A stretch of 14,535 nucleotides of DNA from contig CAYUTJ010000016.1 of assembly GCA_964447735.1 (NCBI GenBank), positions 1 through 14,535 on the forward strand, in the 5' to 3' direction. Below are positions 1-5,798 of this stretch, in pieces. Within the stretch, counting starts at the first letter, position 1; each line of letters begins with the position of its first letter. The notes below the pieces were generated by a model. It made no database searches. It worked only from the letters and a program-made list of their open reading frames with translations, and was not told the DNA's origin. This DNA comes from CAYSYN01 sp964447735 (lineage in GTDB: Bacteria > Patescibacteriota > Minisyncoccia > Minisyncoccales > GBS-2). The translations under genes were made by a program, and so were the position numbers.

Positions 1-24
1 ACATATTTTCTCTGTAAAGTCAAG

Positions 25-51
25 AAAATAAAAAGCTGAGAAAATCTCAGC
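25..51 (-). terminator. Rho-independent terminator of the 50-residue gene
   Basis: On the minus strand a 7-bp stem (GCTGAGA pairing with TCTCAGC, positions 35-51) with a 3-base loop is followed at once by a T-rich tract (34 down to 25). It lies 17 bases past the stop codon of the small minus-strand gene, which is where an intrinsic terminator belongs. No T-tract follows the stem on the plus strand, so it works in one direction. Confidence 0.8.
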
Positions 52-68
52 CAAAAGAACAAAAAGTG

Positions 69-221
69 TTATTTTAACTTTTGTATTTTTCTTTTTATCT
101 TTCTTTTGAATCTCACTCTTGGTCTCCTTCGATAATTTTGATAATAATGCTTTTTGCAAAGTCCTTTTGCATAAACAGACTCGCCACAAAAGCAAACTTT
201 TCCCTTATTTTTCCTTCCCAT
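69..221 (-). CDS. 50-residue basic protein with a CxC...CxxH zinc-finger-like motif
   Basis: This open frame encodes 50 residues beginning MGRKNKGKVCFCG. C10 and C12, followed by the block AKGLCKKHYYQNYRR with C22 and H25, form a possible four-ligand metal site of the 'C..C...GLC..H' type found in small DNA- or RNA-binding proteins and in zinc knuckles of phage and HNH proteins. The second half is almost entirely Arg and Lys, which points to nucleic-acid binding. A strong site GGAGG (229-233) lies 7 bases before the ATG, a possible promoter lies upstream, and a clear terminator follows the stop, so it looks like a complete single-gene transcription unit. It is divergent from dprA. The function is unknown. 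A ribosome-associated or regulatory role is a guess. Confidence 0.78.
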   Translation of the reverse strand: MGRKNKGKVCFCGESVYAKGLCKKHYYQNYRRRPRVRFKRKIKRKIQKLK

Positions 222-240
222 TCTTAACCCTCCAATAAAA

Positions 241-268
241 AAAATAGCGCAAAATTTTGAAAAATCAA
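241..268 (-). promoter_or_regulatory. Possible promoter of the 50-residue gene
   Basis: On the minus strand TTGATT (268-263) and TATTTT (246-241) are separated by 16 bases. Transcription would start near 234, giving a leader of about 13 bases with the GGAGG ribosome site at its very start. The region is A+T-rich, so chance matches are likely. The spacing and the short SD leader resemble the Nudix-like gene's promoter. Confidence 0.35.
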
Positions 269-272
269 GTTT

Positions 273-300
273 TTGAAATTTTTTGTGAAAATGATAAATT
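273..300 (+). promoter_or_regulatory. Promoter of dprA-topA, apparently leaderless
   Basis: TTGAAA (273-278), a 16-base spacer and TAAATT (295-300) precede the dprA ATG at 307 by only 6 bases, so transcription should begin on or next to the A of the ATG. No Shine-Dalgarno sequence is present. The same TAAATT-6 bases-ATG arrangement occurs before the mutase gene and glmS. Confidence 0.5.
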
Positions 301-306
301 TAAAAA

Positions 307-1158
307 ATGTTTAAAATTGAAAAAATTTCAATTAAAGATAAAAATTATCCTCAGCTTTTAAAGAAAATTAAAAATCCACCAAAAATTCTTTATTATGTTG
401 GTAAAATTTTACCTAAAGAAAAATGCTTTGCAATTGTTGGAACGAGAAGATGTTCTTCTTATGGAAAAGAAATTGCTTTTCAAATTGCAAAAGACTTATC
501 TAATTCAGGATTAACGATCGTTTCTGGAATGGCTCCTGGAATTGATACTTTTGCTCATCTCGGTGCTTTAGAGGGAAATAAAAGAACGATTGCTGTTTTG
601 GGAACAGGACTTGATGAAAAGTCAATCTATCCAAAATCAAATTTAAAATTGGCAAAAAAGATTGTAGAAAATGGAGGTTGTTTAATTTCTGAATATAAAC
701 CCGGAACAAGAGGAAGGAAATATACTTTTCCTCAAAGAAACAGAATAATTTCAGGGCTTTCTTTGGGAGTCTTAGTAGTTGAAGCTAGATTAAAATCTGG
801 AGCTTTAATTACTGCAGAATATGCTAGAGAACAAAAAAGGAAAATTTTTGCTGTTCCTGGATCTATTTTTTCTCAAACCTCAAAAGGTTGTCATTTTTTG
901 ATAAAAAATAAAGCAAAGTTAGTTGAAAAAGCAGAAGATATTTTGTTAGAGTTGAGAATAAAACCCAAAACAAAAAAAGAAAGAACAGAAAATAACATCA
1001 TTTTGGAAGCTTTAAAGGAGGGAGCTTTATCAATTGAAGAAATTGCTCAAAAAACAAAACTTTCACCATCAAAGGTGGCAACTTTAGTTTCAATTTTAGA
1101 AATTGAAGGTAAAATAAAAGATCTTGGAGGAAAAATCTATGCGCTTAGTAATCGTTGA
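307..1158 (+). CDS. dprA: DNA processing protein DprA (natural transformation)
   Basis: DprA binds incoming single-stranded DNA in the cytoplasm during natural transformation and loads RecA. The protein has 283 residues. The Rossmann-like DprA core is clear: the phosphate-type loop AIVGTRRCSSYG at 42-53, SGMAPGIDTFAH at 73-84, FPQRNRIISG at 141-150, and the block from SGALITAEYA through AVPGS (164-186). A small winged-helix domain fills about 225-283. The N-terminal SAM domain of many DprA proteins is reduced or absent, which explains a length below the usual 360 or so. The ATG at 307 follows a likely promoter with no leader. The 3' end overlaps topA by 20 bases, so the pair should be cotranscribed and translationally coupled. 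The gene ends in TGA, which shows that TGA is a stop in this organism. Confidence 0.95.
   Translation: MFKIEKISIKDKNYPQLLKKIKNPPKILYYVGKILPKEKCFAIVGTRRCSSYGKEIAFQIAKDLSNSGLTIVSGMAPGIDTFAHLGALEGNKRTIAVLGTGLDEKSIYPKSNLKLAKKIVENGGCLISEYKPGTRGRKYTFPQRNRIISGLSLGVLVVEARLKSGALITAEYAREQKRKIFAVPGSIFSQTSKGCHFLIKNKAKLVEKAEDILLELRIKPKTKKERTENNIILEALKEGALSIEEIAQKTKLSPSKVATLVSILEIEGKIKDLGGKIYALSNR
1126..1130 (+). promoter_or_regulatory. Shine-Dalgarno site that fixes the topA start
   Basis: GGAGG lies 8 bases before the ATG at 1139, inside the end of dprA. It supports that ATG over the in-frame TTG at 1124, which overlaps this site and has none of its own. Confidence 0.75.
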
Positions 1159-3160
1159 AAGCCCAACAAAAGCTAGAACAATTTCAAAATTTTTAGGAAA
1201 AGATTTTAAAATCTTAGCTTCTTTTGGTCATGTAAGAGATCTACCAGAGAGAAAATTTGGAGTTGATATTAAAAACAATTTTAAACCAACTTATGTTGTA
1301 ATCCCAAAGGCAAGAGAAAGAATTAAAGAATTAAAGAAAGCAGCAGAAAAAGCAAAATTGGTAATTTTGAGTACAGATCCCGATAGAGAAGGCGAAGCTA
1401 TAGCTTATCATTTAGTTCATCTTTTAAAACTTGGAAGAAAAAAGCCTTATTGGAGAATTGTCTTTCACGAAATTACTGAAGAAGCAATTAAAGAAGCTTT
1501 AAAAAATCCGAGAAAGATTGATATGAATTTAGTTAATGCTCAGCAAGCAAGAAGAATTTTAGATAGAATTGTAGGTTATAAACTCTCTCCTCTCTTGTGG
1601 AGAAAAATAGCAAAAGGATTATCTGCGGGAAGAGTTCAATCTGTTGCTTTAAGATTAATTGTTGAAAGAGAAAGAGAAATCAAAAATTTTGTACCTCAAG
1701 AATACTGGACGATTGAAGCTTTATTGAAAAAACAAAAGGATGAAAAAGAATTTAAAGCCCAACTGACAAAAAAGAAAGGAAAATCAATCCCTCAATTGGG
1801 TATAAAAACAGAGAAAGAAGCTAAAAAAATTGTTAAAGATCTAAAAGATGCCCAATTTAAAGTTTTAAAAATTGAAAAGAAAGAAAGAAAAAGAAAACCA
1901 CCAGAACCTTTTATTACTTCAACAATGCAACAAACAGCTTGGCAAAAACTTAAATTCTCAGCAGAAAAGACAATGGTTTTAGCACAGCAACTTTATGAAA
2001 TGGGACTTATTACTTATCACAGAACAGATTCTCTGAATCTATCTGAATTGGCTTTAAAGCAGGCTAAAAAATATATTTTAGAAAAATTGGGTCAAAAATA
2101 TTTTAAACAAAGAAAATACAAGACAAAATCAAAAGTAGCTCAAGAGGCTCATGAAGCAATTAGACCTACAGACGTTGAAAAGACACCTCAAATTTTATCT
2201 CAAAAATTGAATTCTCAACAACTAAAACTTTATGAATTAATTTGGAGAAGGTTTTTGGCCTGTCAGATGTCAGAAGCTATTTTTGATGCAACAAAAATTG
2301 AAATTTCAGCTAAAGACTATGGATTTTCTGCTACTGGACAAATTTTAAAATTTGATGGATTTTTAAAAATCTATCCTATCCAATTTGAAGAAACAGAACT
2401 TCCAGAATTAAAAGAGGGAGAAATTTTAGAACTGATAAAATTAATTCCCTTGCAACATTTCACTCAACCTCCACCAAGATACACTGAAGCTACTTTGATT
2501 AAAGAATTAGAAAAACATGGAATTGGAAGACCTTCAACCTACGCTCCAATACTCTCTACGATCCAACAAAGAAATTATGTCAAAAAAGATGAGAAAAAGA
2601 GGTTCTATCCAACAGCAGTTGGGTACTTGGTAAACGATCTTTTGGTAAAGCATTTTCCTGAAATTGTAGATATTAAATTTACTGCAAAAATGGAAGAGAA
2701 TTTGGATAAAATAGCTCAGGGTAAGAAAGATTGGGTTTTAACTTTAAAAGAATTTTATGAACCTTTTGTTGAAAATTTAAAGAAAAAATACAAAGAAATT
2801 AAAGGAGCAGGAATAATTGAAAAAACAGATAAAAAATGTCCAAAATGCGGGGCTTTCCTTTTGGTCAGAGTTTCAAAATATGGAAAGTTTTTAGCTTGTC
2901 CTAACTACCCAAAATGTAAATTCACTCAAGATTTAGAAAATGCTACCGGAATTTCATGTCCAAAATGTAAAAAGGGAGAAATTGTAAAAAAGAAAACAAA
3001 AAAAGGAAAAATTTTTTATGCTTGTAACAGATGGCCAAAATGCGATTTTGCTCTTTGGGATGAACCTACCGGAGAAAAATGTCCAAAGTGTGATTCTCTT
3101 TTAGTAAAAGTAAATAAAAAAATTAAGTGCTCAAACAAAAATTGCGATTTTGAAAAATAA
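1139..3160 (+). CDS. topA: DNA topoisomerase I (type IA)
   Basis: This enzyme relaxes negative supercoils by cutting one strand through a tyrosine-phosphate link. From the ATG at 1139 it has 673 residues. The Toprim domain is at the N terminus, beginning MRLVIVESPTKA, with the metal-binding DPDREGEAIAYH from D80. The catalytic tyrosine is Y293 in LITYHRTDS. Three C-terminal zinc ribbons begin at C567, C607 and C648, each opening with CPKC, and the last closes with CSNKNC. It is shorter than the 865-residue E. coli enzyme, mainly because of a smaller C-terminal region. The start is chosen by GGAGG 8 bases upstream. It overlaps dprA by 20 bases and converges on the Nudix-like gene with a 30-base overlap. 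Confidence 0.97.
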   Translation: MRLVIVESPTKARTISKFLGKDFKILASFGHVRDLPERKFGVDIKNNFKPTYVVIPKARERIKELKKAAEKAKLVILSTDPDREGEAIAYHLVHLLKLGRKKPYWRIVFHEITEEAIKEALKNPRKIDMNLVNAQQARRILDRIVGYKLSPLLWRKIAKGLSAGRVQSVALRLIVEREREIKNFVPQEYWTIEALLKKQKDEKEFKAQLTKKKGKSIPQLGIKTEKEAKKIVKDLKDAQFKVLKIEKKERKRKPPEPFITSTMQQTAWQKLKFSAEKTMVLAQQLYEMGLITYHRTDSLNLSELALKQAKKYILEKLGQKYFKQRKYKTKSKVAQEAHEAIRPTDVEKTPQILSQKLNSQQLKLYELIWRRFLACQMSEAIFDATKIEISAKDYGFSATGQILKFDGFLKIYPIQFEETELPELKEGEILELIKLIPLQHFTQPPPRYTEATLIKELEKHGIGRPSTYAPILSTIQQRNYVKKDEKKRFYPTAVGYLVNDLLVKHFPEIVDIKFTAKMEENLDKIAQGKKDWVLTLKEFYEPFVENLKKKYKEIKGAGIIEKTDKKCPKCGAFLLVRVSKYGKFLACPNYPKCKFTQDLENATGISCPKCKKGEIVKKKTKKGKIFYACNRWPKCDFALWDEPTGEKCPKCDSLLVKVNKKIKCSNKNCDFEK

Positions 3161-3601
3161 AAAAGAGGAGGTTAAAAGTTTAATTAGAATATTATAATCC
3201 TCCTCAAAGAGCAAAATTTGGTCTAAATTCTTGAATGAAACTTTCTTAATTTTTGGAAGATCGGCTGAGCTAACGAGCCTTATCTCTGATTTGGAGATGA
3301 TTTCAAAGGGATATTGAATTTTAATTAGGTAATGGCACTCACTTATCCTGCCTATCCCATCAATTCCTTTCTCTTTTTTTCCCAAAAAATTAATTTCTGT
3401 TCTTTGAGCAACAATATGTTCTCTAAGAATTCTTCTAACTCCCTGAATCACTCTTTCATTTTTTCTTACCCAACCCCTCAAAGGCCTATAGAAAAGAATT
3501 TTTTTGTTTTCTTTTCTCCAAATGTCTTGGAGTAATAATATCTCACCAGAGGATTTTGCATCAGAGGTTGTTATAACCCAAAGTACTACCTTAACTGGCA
3601 A
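3131..3601 (-). CDS. Nudix-fold-like protein with a degenerate Nudix box
   Basis: This is a 156-residue protein. Residues 43-64 (GWVRKNE, then R57-I-L-R-E61-H) follow the Nudix spacing G-x5-E-x7-R, but two of the expected catalytic glutamates are replaced (I58 and H62). The strand pattern before it, KVVLWVI...EILLLQ, also fits the Nudix fold. Nudix enzymes cleave nucleoside diphosphates linked to another group. With the box damaged this one may only bind a ligand, or may have changed activity. The start is TTG, supported by AAAAGGTGA 6 bases upstream and a TTGACA/TAAAAT promoter. The last codons pass through a terminator-like hairpin and T-tract and then into topA (30-base convergent overlap). 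The family call is moderate. It could be an unrelated alpha/beta protein. Confidence 0.68.
   Translation of the reverse strand: MPVKVVLWVITTSDAKSSGEILLLQDIWRKENKKILFYRPLRGWVRKNERVIQGVRRILREHIVAQRTEINFLGKKEKGIDGIGRISECHYLIKIQYPFEIISKSEIRLVSSADLPKIKKVSFKNLDQILLFEEDYNILIKLLTSSFLFFKIAIFV
3158..3205 (-). terminator. Terminator-like hairpin inside the 3' end of the Nudix-like gene
   Basis: GAGGAGG (3165-3171) and CCTCCTC (3199-3205) can form a 7-bp G+C-rich stem around a 27-base A+T-rich loop. Read on the minus strand, the stem is followed by six T (3164-3159). The coding frame of the minus-strand gene continues through it to a stop at 3131-3133. The long loop makes it weaker than a canonical terminator. 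There is no T-tract in the plus direction, so it does not serve topA. Confidence 0.5.
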
Positions 3602-3619
3602 ACCAAATCACCTTTTCAA

Positions 3620-3647
3620 ATTTTACAAAAATTTTAAAAATTGTCAA
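3620..3647 (-). promoter_or_regulatory. Promoter of the Nudix-like gene
   Basis: On the minus strand a perfect TTGACA (3647-3642), a 16-base spacer and TAAAAT (3625-3620) are followed by the ribosome site AAAAGGTGA (3616-3608) and the TTG start at 3601. The leader is therefore only about 10-12 bases. Its -35 box overlaps that of the tRNA promoter on the other strand. Confidence 0.6.
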
Positions 3648-3669
3648 AGTTTTTCAGATTTTTTATAAT
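3641..3669 (+). promoter_or_regulatory. Strong sigma70-type promoter of tRNA-Leu
   Basis: TTGTCA (3641-3646), a 17-base spacer and a perfect TATAAT (3664-3669) sit 9 bases before the first base of the tRNA at 3679. This is the best promoter match in the window and shows the organism uses a bacterial housekeeping sigma factor. The -35 sequence TTGTCAA serves both strands. Confidence 0.85.
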
Positions 3670-3678
3670 AAAACATTC

Positions 3679-3825
3679 GCCCGGGTGGCGGAATTGNNNN
3701 NNNNNNNNNNNNNNNNNNNNNNNNNNNNNNNNNNNNNNNNNNNNNNNNNNNNNNNNNNNNNNNNNNNNNNNNNNNNNNNNNNNNNNNNNNNNNNNNCCGT
3801 GAGGGTTCAAATCCCTCCCCGGGCA
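3679..3825 (+). tRNA. tRNA-Leu, interrupted by a 100-N gap
   Basis: The 5' part (3679-3696) begins GCCCGGGTGGCGGAATTG, the typical start of a bacterial leucine tRNA. The 3' part (3797-3825) holds the end of a variable arm, the T arm GAGGG-TTCAAAT-CCCTC, and CCCGGGC-A. The acceptor halves GCCCGGG and CCCGGGC pair over all 7 positions, which supports both sides belonging to one gene. CCA is not encoded. The D arm remainder, anticodon and most of the long variable arm are missing, so the codon specificity cannot be read. Only 47 bases are visible, about half of a leucine tRNA. Confidence 0.85.
3697..3796. other. Assembly gap of exactly 100 N
   Basis: All 100 bases are N, the usual placeholder for a gap of unknown length. 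It falls inside the tRNA-Leu gene. If nothing is inserted, about 40 bases are missing. An intron or an inserted element cannot be excluded. Confidence 0.95.
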
Positions 3826-3826
3826 C

Positions 3827-4240
3827 ATGAAAGGAGAAATTTTTATTATTTTGGCACAACTTGTTTGGGCAATAAGTAGTTTATTTGTCAAAAAACTTTT
3901 ACAAGATACTAATCCTCTTTTAGTAACCTCCTTAATTGCTTTTTTAGGAACAATCTTTGTCTTTCCCTTTTTGATTTATTTTTGGAATGAGTTGAAAATT
4001 TTCACTCCCCAAAAATTAATTTGGGCAATTTTAGCAGGGTTATTTTGGATAGCTCTTGGTGAAATTTTTTATTCTTTAGGTTTAAGAAAAGTTCCAATTT
4101 CAAGAGCTTCTTTACTGGCTCTTTCTTTTCCATTTTTCACTACTTTGCTTGGGGTAATATTTCTCAGTGAAAAAATTACTTTAAGGTTTATCTTAGGAGC
4201 TATATTTATGGTAATTGGCTATATTATTTTAGTAATGTAG
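3827..4240 (+). CDS. Half-size EamA/DMT-family membrane transporter
   Basis: This is a 137-residue integral membrane protein with about five hydrophobic segments (roughly 4-22, 30-52, 62-84, 92-113 and 117-137). The pattern, including the start AQLVWAISSLFVKK and the last helix pair SLGLRKVPISRASLLALS...LSEKI with IMGA-like packing, matches a single EamA domain of the drug/metabolite transporter superfamily. Most EamA transporters carry two copies in about 290 residues, so this one probably acts as a dimer, as small multidrug-resistance proteins do. The substrate is unknown. The ATG lies one base past the tRNA-Leu 3' end, so the gene seems to be expressed from the tRNA promoter. There is no ribosome site before the ATG. 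AAAGGAG lies just inside the frame and has no well-spaced later start. The 3' end overlaps the kinase-HAD gene by 17 bases. Confidence 0.82.
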   Translation: MKGEIFIILAQLVWAISSLFVKKLLQDTNPLLVTSLIAFLGTIFVFPFLIYFWNELKIFTPQKLIWAILAGLFWIALGEIFYSLGLRKVPISRASLLALSFPFFTTLLGVIFLSEKITLRFILGAIFMVIGYIILVM

Positions 4241-5798
4241 TTAGCTCCTTCAGAGAATTAATTAAATAATCTGGTTTCTCTTTTTTCAGAATTTTAGCTG
4301 AATGCCAACCTGGAATGGCAATTATTTTACAGCCTACTTTTTTAGCCACCTTGATATCAAAAGTTGTATCTCCAATACAAATTGTTCTTTCAGGAGTAGT
4401 TTTAAAATAAGAAATTAAAAAAGAAAAGGCTTTCTCTTTGTTTTTGAAGTTATCGTCTGCAGTAATTATTTTTTTCCAATAATTTTTTAGAGAAAATTTT
4501 TTCAGAATTAAATTTACAAATTCTTTATTGCTATTGGTTACTAAGACCAAATTAAATTTTTTCTCTTTCAGTTTTCTTAAAATTCCTTTAGCAAAAGAAA
4601 TCAATTTAACTTTCTTGTAAAATTGTTCCTCTCTTGAAATTTTTTTTACTAACTTTAAAGCTCTTTTAATTTTCTTTTTTCTGTTTTTATCTCTTTTAGG
4701 AATTAAATTTGAAATAACCCTTTCTGCAGTTTGACCTAAATAAGATTCAATCTTTTTGAAAGAATAAAAATAACCTTGACTTTCTAAGGCTTTTTTATGC
4801 ATCCAAAGCCAAGCTTTTTTTGAATCTATTAAAACTCCATCCAAATCGAAAATGATCAAATCGAATTTTTTTATTTGTTCTAAAGCTAATTTTACTGCTC
4901 CAATTACTGGAGGTTTTTTCAATAGGACAAAATTAACTTTGGGAGCAAATTTTTTAATTTCTTTTCTAACTTTCTTTTGAAAAATTTCAGATTTGAACAT
5001 GCTTCCGTTCAAAACCAAAGAAAATTTTTCATTTTGAAATTTTAATTTTTTAATTGCTGTCTTTGCTGTTAATACAGCTTCCCTTGCAGCTTCAATTAAT
5101 ATTTCTTTTGCTACTTTATCTCCTTTTTTAAAAGCTTTATCTACTAAAACAGAAAGGGAGGGAATTATCCTTTCTGAATTTTGATAAACCCTCTCTAAAA
5201 ATTGAGCCTCTTTTTCAATTTTTAACTCTTTGAAAATTAAACTTTTTAGAATAGTTTCATTTTCTCTTCCATCTACTTGTTTTAAAACTCTTTGAAATAC
5301 TTTTTGCCCAACAAAAAAAGCCCCTCCTTCATCTGCCAAATATCCCCATCCTGAAACATGAACAAAGTTTTTACCTCTCTTTCCAATTGCCACGCAACCT
5401 GTTCCTGCATTGAGCATTACTCCGTCTCCCTCTATTCCAGCTCTTAAAGCTACATCTTGGTCAGATCCTATCTTCACCTCCCCCTCAAAAATTTTTGCTA
5501 TTTTTTTGTATTTTTTAATTTCTTTTTTTATTTTTTCTTTCTTTTCTTTATATTCTTCGGCTACAGCTGGAAGACCAATAAATGTTGAGAGAATTTTTCC
5601 CTTTTTTGGCAAAATTTTTTCGATAGAGATGAAAACATTTTTTACAGCTTTTTTTATTCCTAAATTTCTTAAATGGGACGGTCCTGCTTTCCCAACTTTC
5701 AAAATTTTCCCTTCTAAATCTGATAAGGCAGCGATTGTCTTTGTTCCTCCTCCGTCAACTCCAATTACGAAATTTGATTTCTGTGTTGTCTTTGACAT
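4224..5798 (-). CDS. BadF/BadG-type sugar (GlcNAc-like) kinase fused to a HAD phosphatase
   Basis: From the ATG at 5798 the protein has 524 residues in two domains. Residues 1-310 are an ASKHA kinase of the BadF/BadG/BcrA family, which includes GlcNAc and MurNAc kinases: phosphate loop VDGGGTKT (14-21), DQD (113-115), NAGTGC (130-135), SGWGYLADEGG (149-159) and NGSMF near 264-268. Residues 311-524 are a haloacid-dehalogenase phosphatase: motif I FDLDGVLID with D318 and D320, an alpha-helical cap, motif II TNSN (421-424), the lysine near 454-456, and motif IV GDTTFD (476-481). It is third in an operon after the mutase and GlmU genes, overlapping glmU by 44 bases, and has no ribosome site, so translation is probably coupled. 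A TTG at 5843 is a possible longer start. The exact sugar is inferred from the neighbours only. Confidence 0.85.
   Translation of the reverse strand: MSKTTQKSNFVIGVDGGGTKTIAALSDLEGKILKVGKAGPSHLRNLGIKKAVKNVFISIEKILPKKGKILSTFIGLPAVAEEYKEKKEKIKKEIKKYKKIAKIFEGEVKIGSDQDVALRAGIEGDGVMLNAGTGCVAIGKRGKNFVHVSGWGYLADEGGAFFVGQKVFQRVLKQVDGRENETILKSLIFKELKIEKEAQFLERVYQNSERIIPSLSVLVDKAFKKGDKVAKEILIEAAREAVLTAKTAIKKLKFQNEKFSLVLNGSMFKSEIFQKKVRKEIKKFAPKVNFVLLKKPPVIGAVKLALEQIKKFDLIIFDLDGVLIDSKKAWLWMHKKALESQGYFYSFKKIESYLGQTAERVISNLIPKRDKNRKKKIKRALKLVKKISREEQFYKKVKLISFAKGILRKLKEKKFNLVLVTNSNKEFVNLILKKFSLKNYWKKIITADDNFKNKEKAFSFLISYFKTTPERTICIGDTTFDIKVAKKVGCKIIAIPGWHSAKILKKEKPDYLINSLKELTTLLK

Noticed and set aside
1124..1138. 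Upstream TTG start for topA (five extra residues)
   Set aside because: The TTG overlaps the GGAGG that serves the ATG at 1139, and the family starts with MRLVIVESP.
1156..1158. Possible recoding of TGA as an amino acid (as in Gracilibacteria)
   Set aside because: dprA, iorA and the GlmU-like gene all end in TGA at the length expected for the family, and reading on hits unrelated sequence.
3634..3891. Open frames on both strands spanning the N run
   Set aside because: They consist mostly of unknown residues, and the flanks are a tRNA gene.
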